Shown piece after piece: positions 63,189 to 64,000 of a stretch of 64,000 nt of DNA; positions within the stretch are counted from its first letter, which is position 1; each line of letters starts with the position of its first letter. Origin of the DNA: an uncultured Cohaesibacter sp. (GTDB lineage: Bacteria > Pseudomonadota > Alphaproteobacteria > Rhizobiales > Cohaesibacteraceae); the NCBI RefSeq assembly GCF_963676275.1, contig NZ_OY781091.1:248001-312000 (forward strand), given 5' to 3'. Under the pieces are notes generated by a model. It was given only the letters and a program-made list of their open reading frames with translations, ran no database searches and was not told the DNA's origin. Made by a program: the position numbers and the translations under genes.

Positions 63189-64000
63189 ATGACGGATATT
63201 AAAAAAGGCGCCTTGCTGGTCCTCAATAGCGGATCCTCAAGCGTGAAATTCACTGTCTTCCAGGTTGGTGATGCAGACAAGAAAATTGCTCTCTTCTTTG
63301 GCGGTCAGCTCGATGGCATCGGCTCTTCTGCGCATCTGAAGGTGAAAACCGCTGCCAAGGAATTGCTGGCCGATGAATCCTGGGAACATCTGGATCAGGG
63401 CACTGTGCCTGCCATTCTGCCGCATCTGCTCGAATGGATCGAAAGCAAGCTGCCAGAAGACCTGCCGCTGATCGGCGCTGGCCATCGCGTTGTCCATGGT
63501 GGCGAAAGCTTTGACAAACCAATGCTCATCAATGATGAAATCATTGAGAAGCTCTCCAGCCTGGCACCTCTTGCACCGCTGCATCAACCGCAGAATGTGG
63601 CTGCCATCAAGGCTCTGGCTTCCAGCCGCGCCGACCTGCCGCAGGTCGCCTGTTTCGACACCGCCTTCCACCGCACCATTCCGGCCATCAATGGCACCTT
63701 CGCAATTCCGAAGGAATATACCGATGCCGGCGTGACCCGCTATGGCTTCCATGGCCTGTCCTACGAATATATCGCCTACAATCTGCGCCAGAACAAACCT
63801 GACCTTGCCAAGGGCAAGGTTGTTGTTGCCCATCTGGGCAGCGGCGCCAGCCTTGCTGCGCTGCAGGATGGTGTCAGCGTTGATACCTCCATGGGCTTCT
63901 CCGCTCTTGACGGCATTCCGATGGGTACCCGTCCGGGCAGCATGGATCCGGGCGTGCTGATCTATCTGATGCGCGAATATAATATGGGCGTCGATGATCT
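63189..64000 (+). CDS. ackA: Acetate kinase, N-terminal part
   Basis: Open to the end of the window; about 270 residues are visible. ALLVLNSGSSSVKFTVF is the ASKHA phosphate-binding start (residues 8-24), followed by GHRVVHGGE, ACFDTAFHRTIP, RYGFHGLSYEYI and VVVAHLGSGASLAAL, all acetate kinase signatures. It turns acetyl phosphate plus ADP into acetate plus ATP or the reverse. Paired with the upstream phosphotransacetylase fusion. The ATG at 63189 has a weak ribosome site (AAAGTAAC). Confidence 0.93.
   Translation, partial: MTDIKKGALLVLNSGSSSVKFTVFQVGDADKKIALFFGGQLDGIGSSAHLKVKTAAKELLADESWEHLDQGTVPAILPHLLEWIESKLPEDLPLIGAGHRVVHGGESFDKPMLINDEIIEKLSSLAPLAPLHQPQNVAAIKALASSRADLPQVACFDTAFHRTIPAINGTFAIPKEYTDAGVTRYGFHGLSYEYIAYNLRQNKPDLAKGKVVVAHLGSGASLAALQDGVSVDTSMGFSALDGIPMGTRPGSMDPGVLIYLMREYNMGVDD

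Noticed and set aside
1-64000. Mobile elements, prophage, integrons, tRNA or rRNA genes
   Set aside because: No transposase, integrase or phage protein among the readable frames and no cloverleaf or rRNA-like stretches noticed in the gaps; a covariance-model scan would settle small RNAs.

Overview
The window reads as chromosomal DNA of an alphaproteobacterium. The signs are an frcBCAK-type fructose ABC operon, a BA14K-like protein, many TRAP and ABC uptake systems, and type I-secreted RTX repeats. A marine or plant-associated member of the Hyphomicrobiales (something Cohaesibacter-like) is my best guess, made from gene content only. I saw no insertion sequences, phage genes, CRISPR arrays, rRNA or tRNA genes. 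Nearly everything is uptake and breakdown of sugars, sugar acids, nucleobases and osmolytes.

The central find is at 4740-17319: a complete-looking sulfoquinovose (SQ, 6-deoxy-6-sulfoglucose) catabolic locus. It encodes a GH31 sulfoquinovosidase whose catalytic and sulfonate-binding residues match E. coli YihQ, an L-fucose/arabinose-isomerase-like protein (candidate SQ isomerase), a YihV-type sulfofructose kinase, a class II aldolase (candidate sulfofructose-1-phosphate aldolase), a YihU-type sulfolactaldehyde reductase, an aldose 1-epimerase, a TauE/SafE exporter, a YihW/CsqR-type DeoR repressor and a TRAP transporter. Kinase, reductase, repressor and glycosidase are E. coli-like. The isomerase and aldolase come from other protein families than YihS and YihT, which fits the variant called sulfo-EMP2. 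The likely fate of SQ is import by TRAP, isomerisation, phosphorylation, cleavage to DHAP plus sulfolactaldehyde, reduction to dihydroxypropanesulfonate (DHPS), and export. No desulfonating enzyme is present in the window.

Layout. 1-1990: end of a TRAP permease and a GH4 alpha-galacturonidase. 2143-4170: chemoreceptor. 4740-17319: SQ locus. 17512-21784: large RTX repeat protein and a LuxR-type regulator. 22046-27215: ROK regulator and fructose-type ABC operon with kinase. 27334-34737: ABC transporter, GH127 beta-L-arabinofuranosidase and LacI regulator. 35106-38122: arsenic-type cluster (Acr3, ArsR, ArsP-like permease, CxxC protein). 38242-47557: AraC regulator and a BMP-type nucleoside/nucleobase ABC transporter flanked by two adenine-deaminase paralogs, one with altered active-site motifs. 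47717-50953: glycine betaine ABC transporter. 51523-58811: two regulators, a second TRAP system, a 2-hydroxyacid dehydrogenase, a DapA/NanA-family lyase and a ribokinase-family kinase (substrate unknown). 59253-64000: UDP-glucose dehydrogenase, BA14K-like protein, a MaoC-phosphotransacetylase fusion and the start of acetate kinase.

A recurring regulatory pattern also stands out: each of the five solute-binding-protein genes that lie inside an operon is followed by a strong GC-rich stem-loop without a T-tract, probably a 3' mRNA stabiliser that sets binding protein above its permease.
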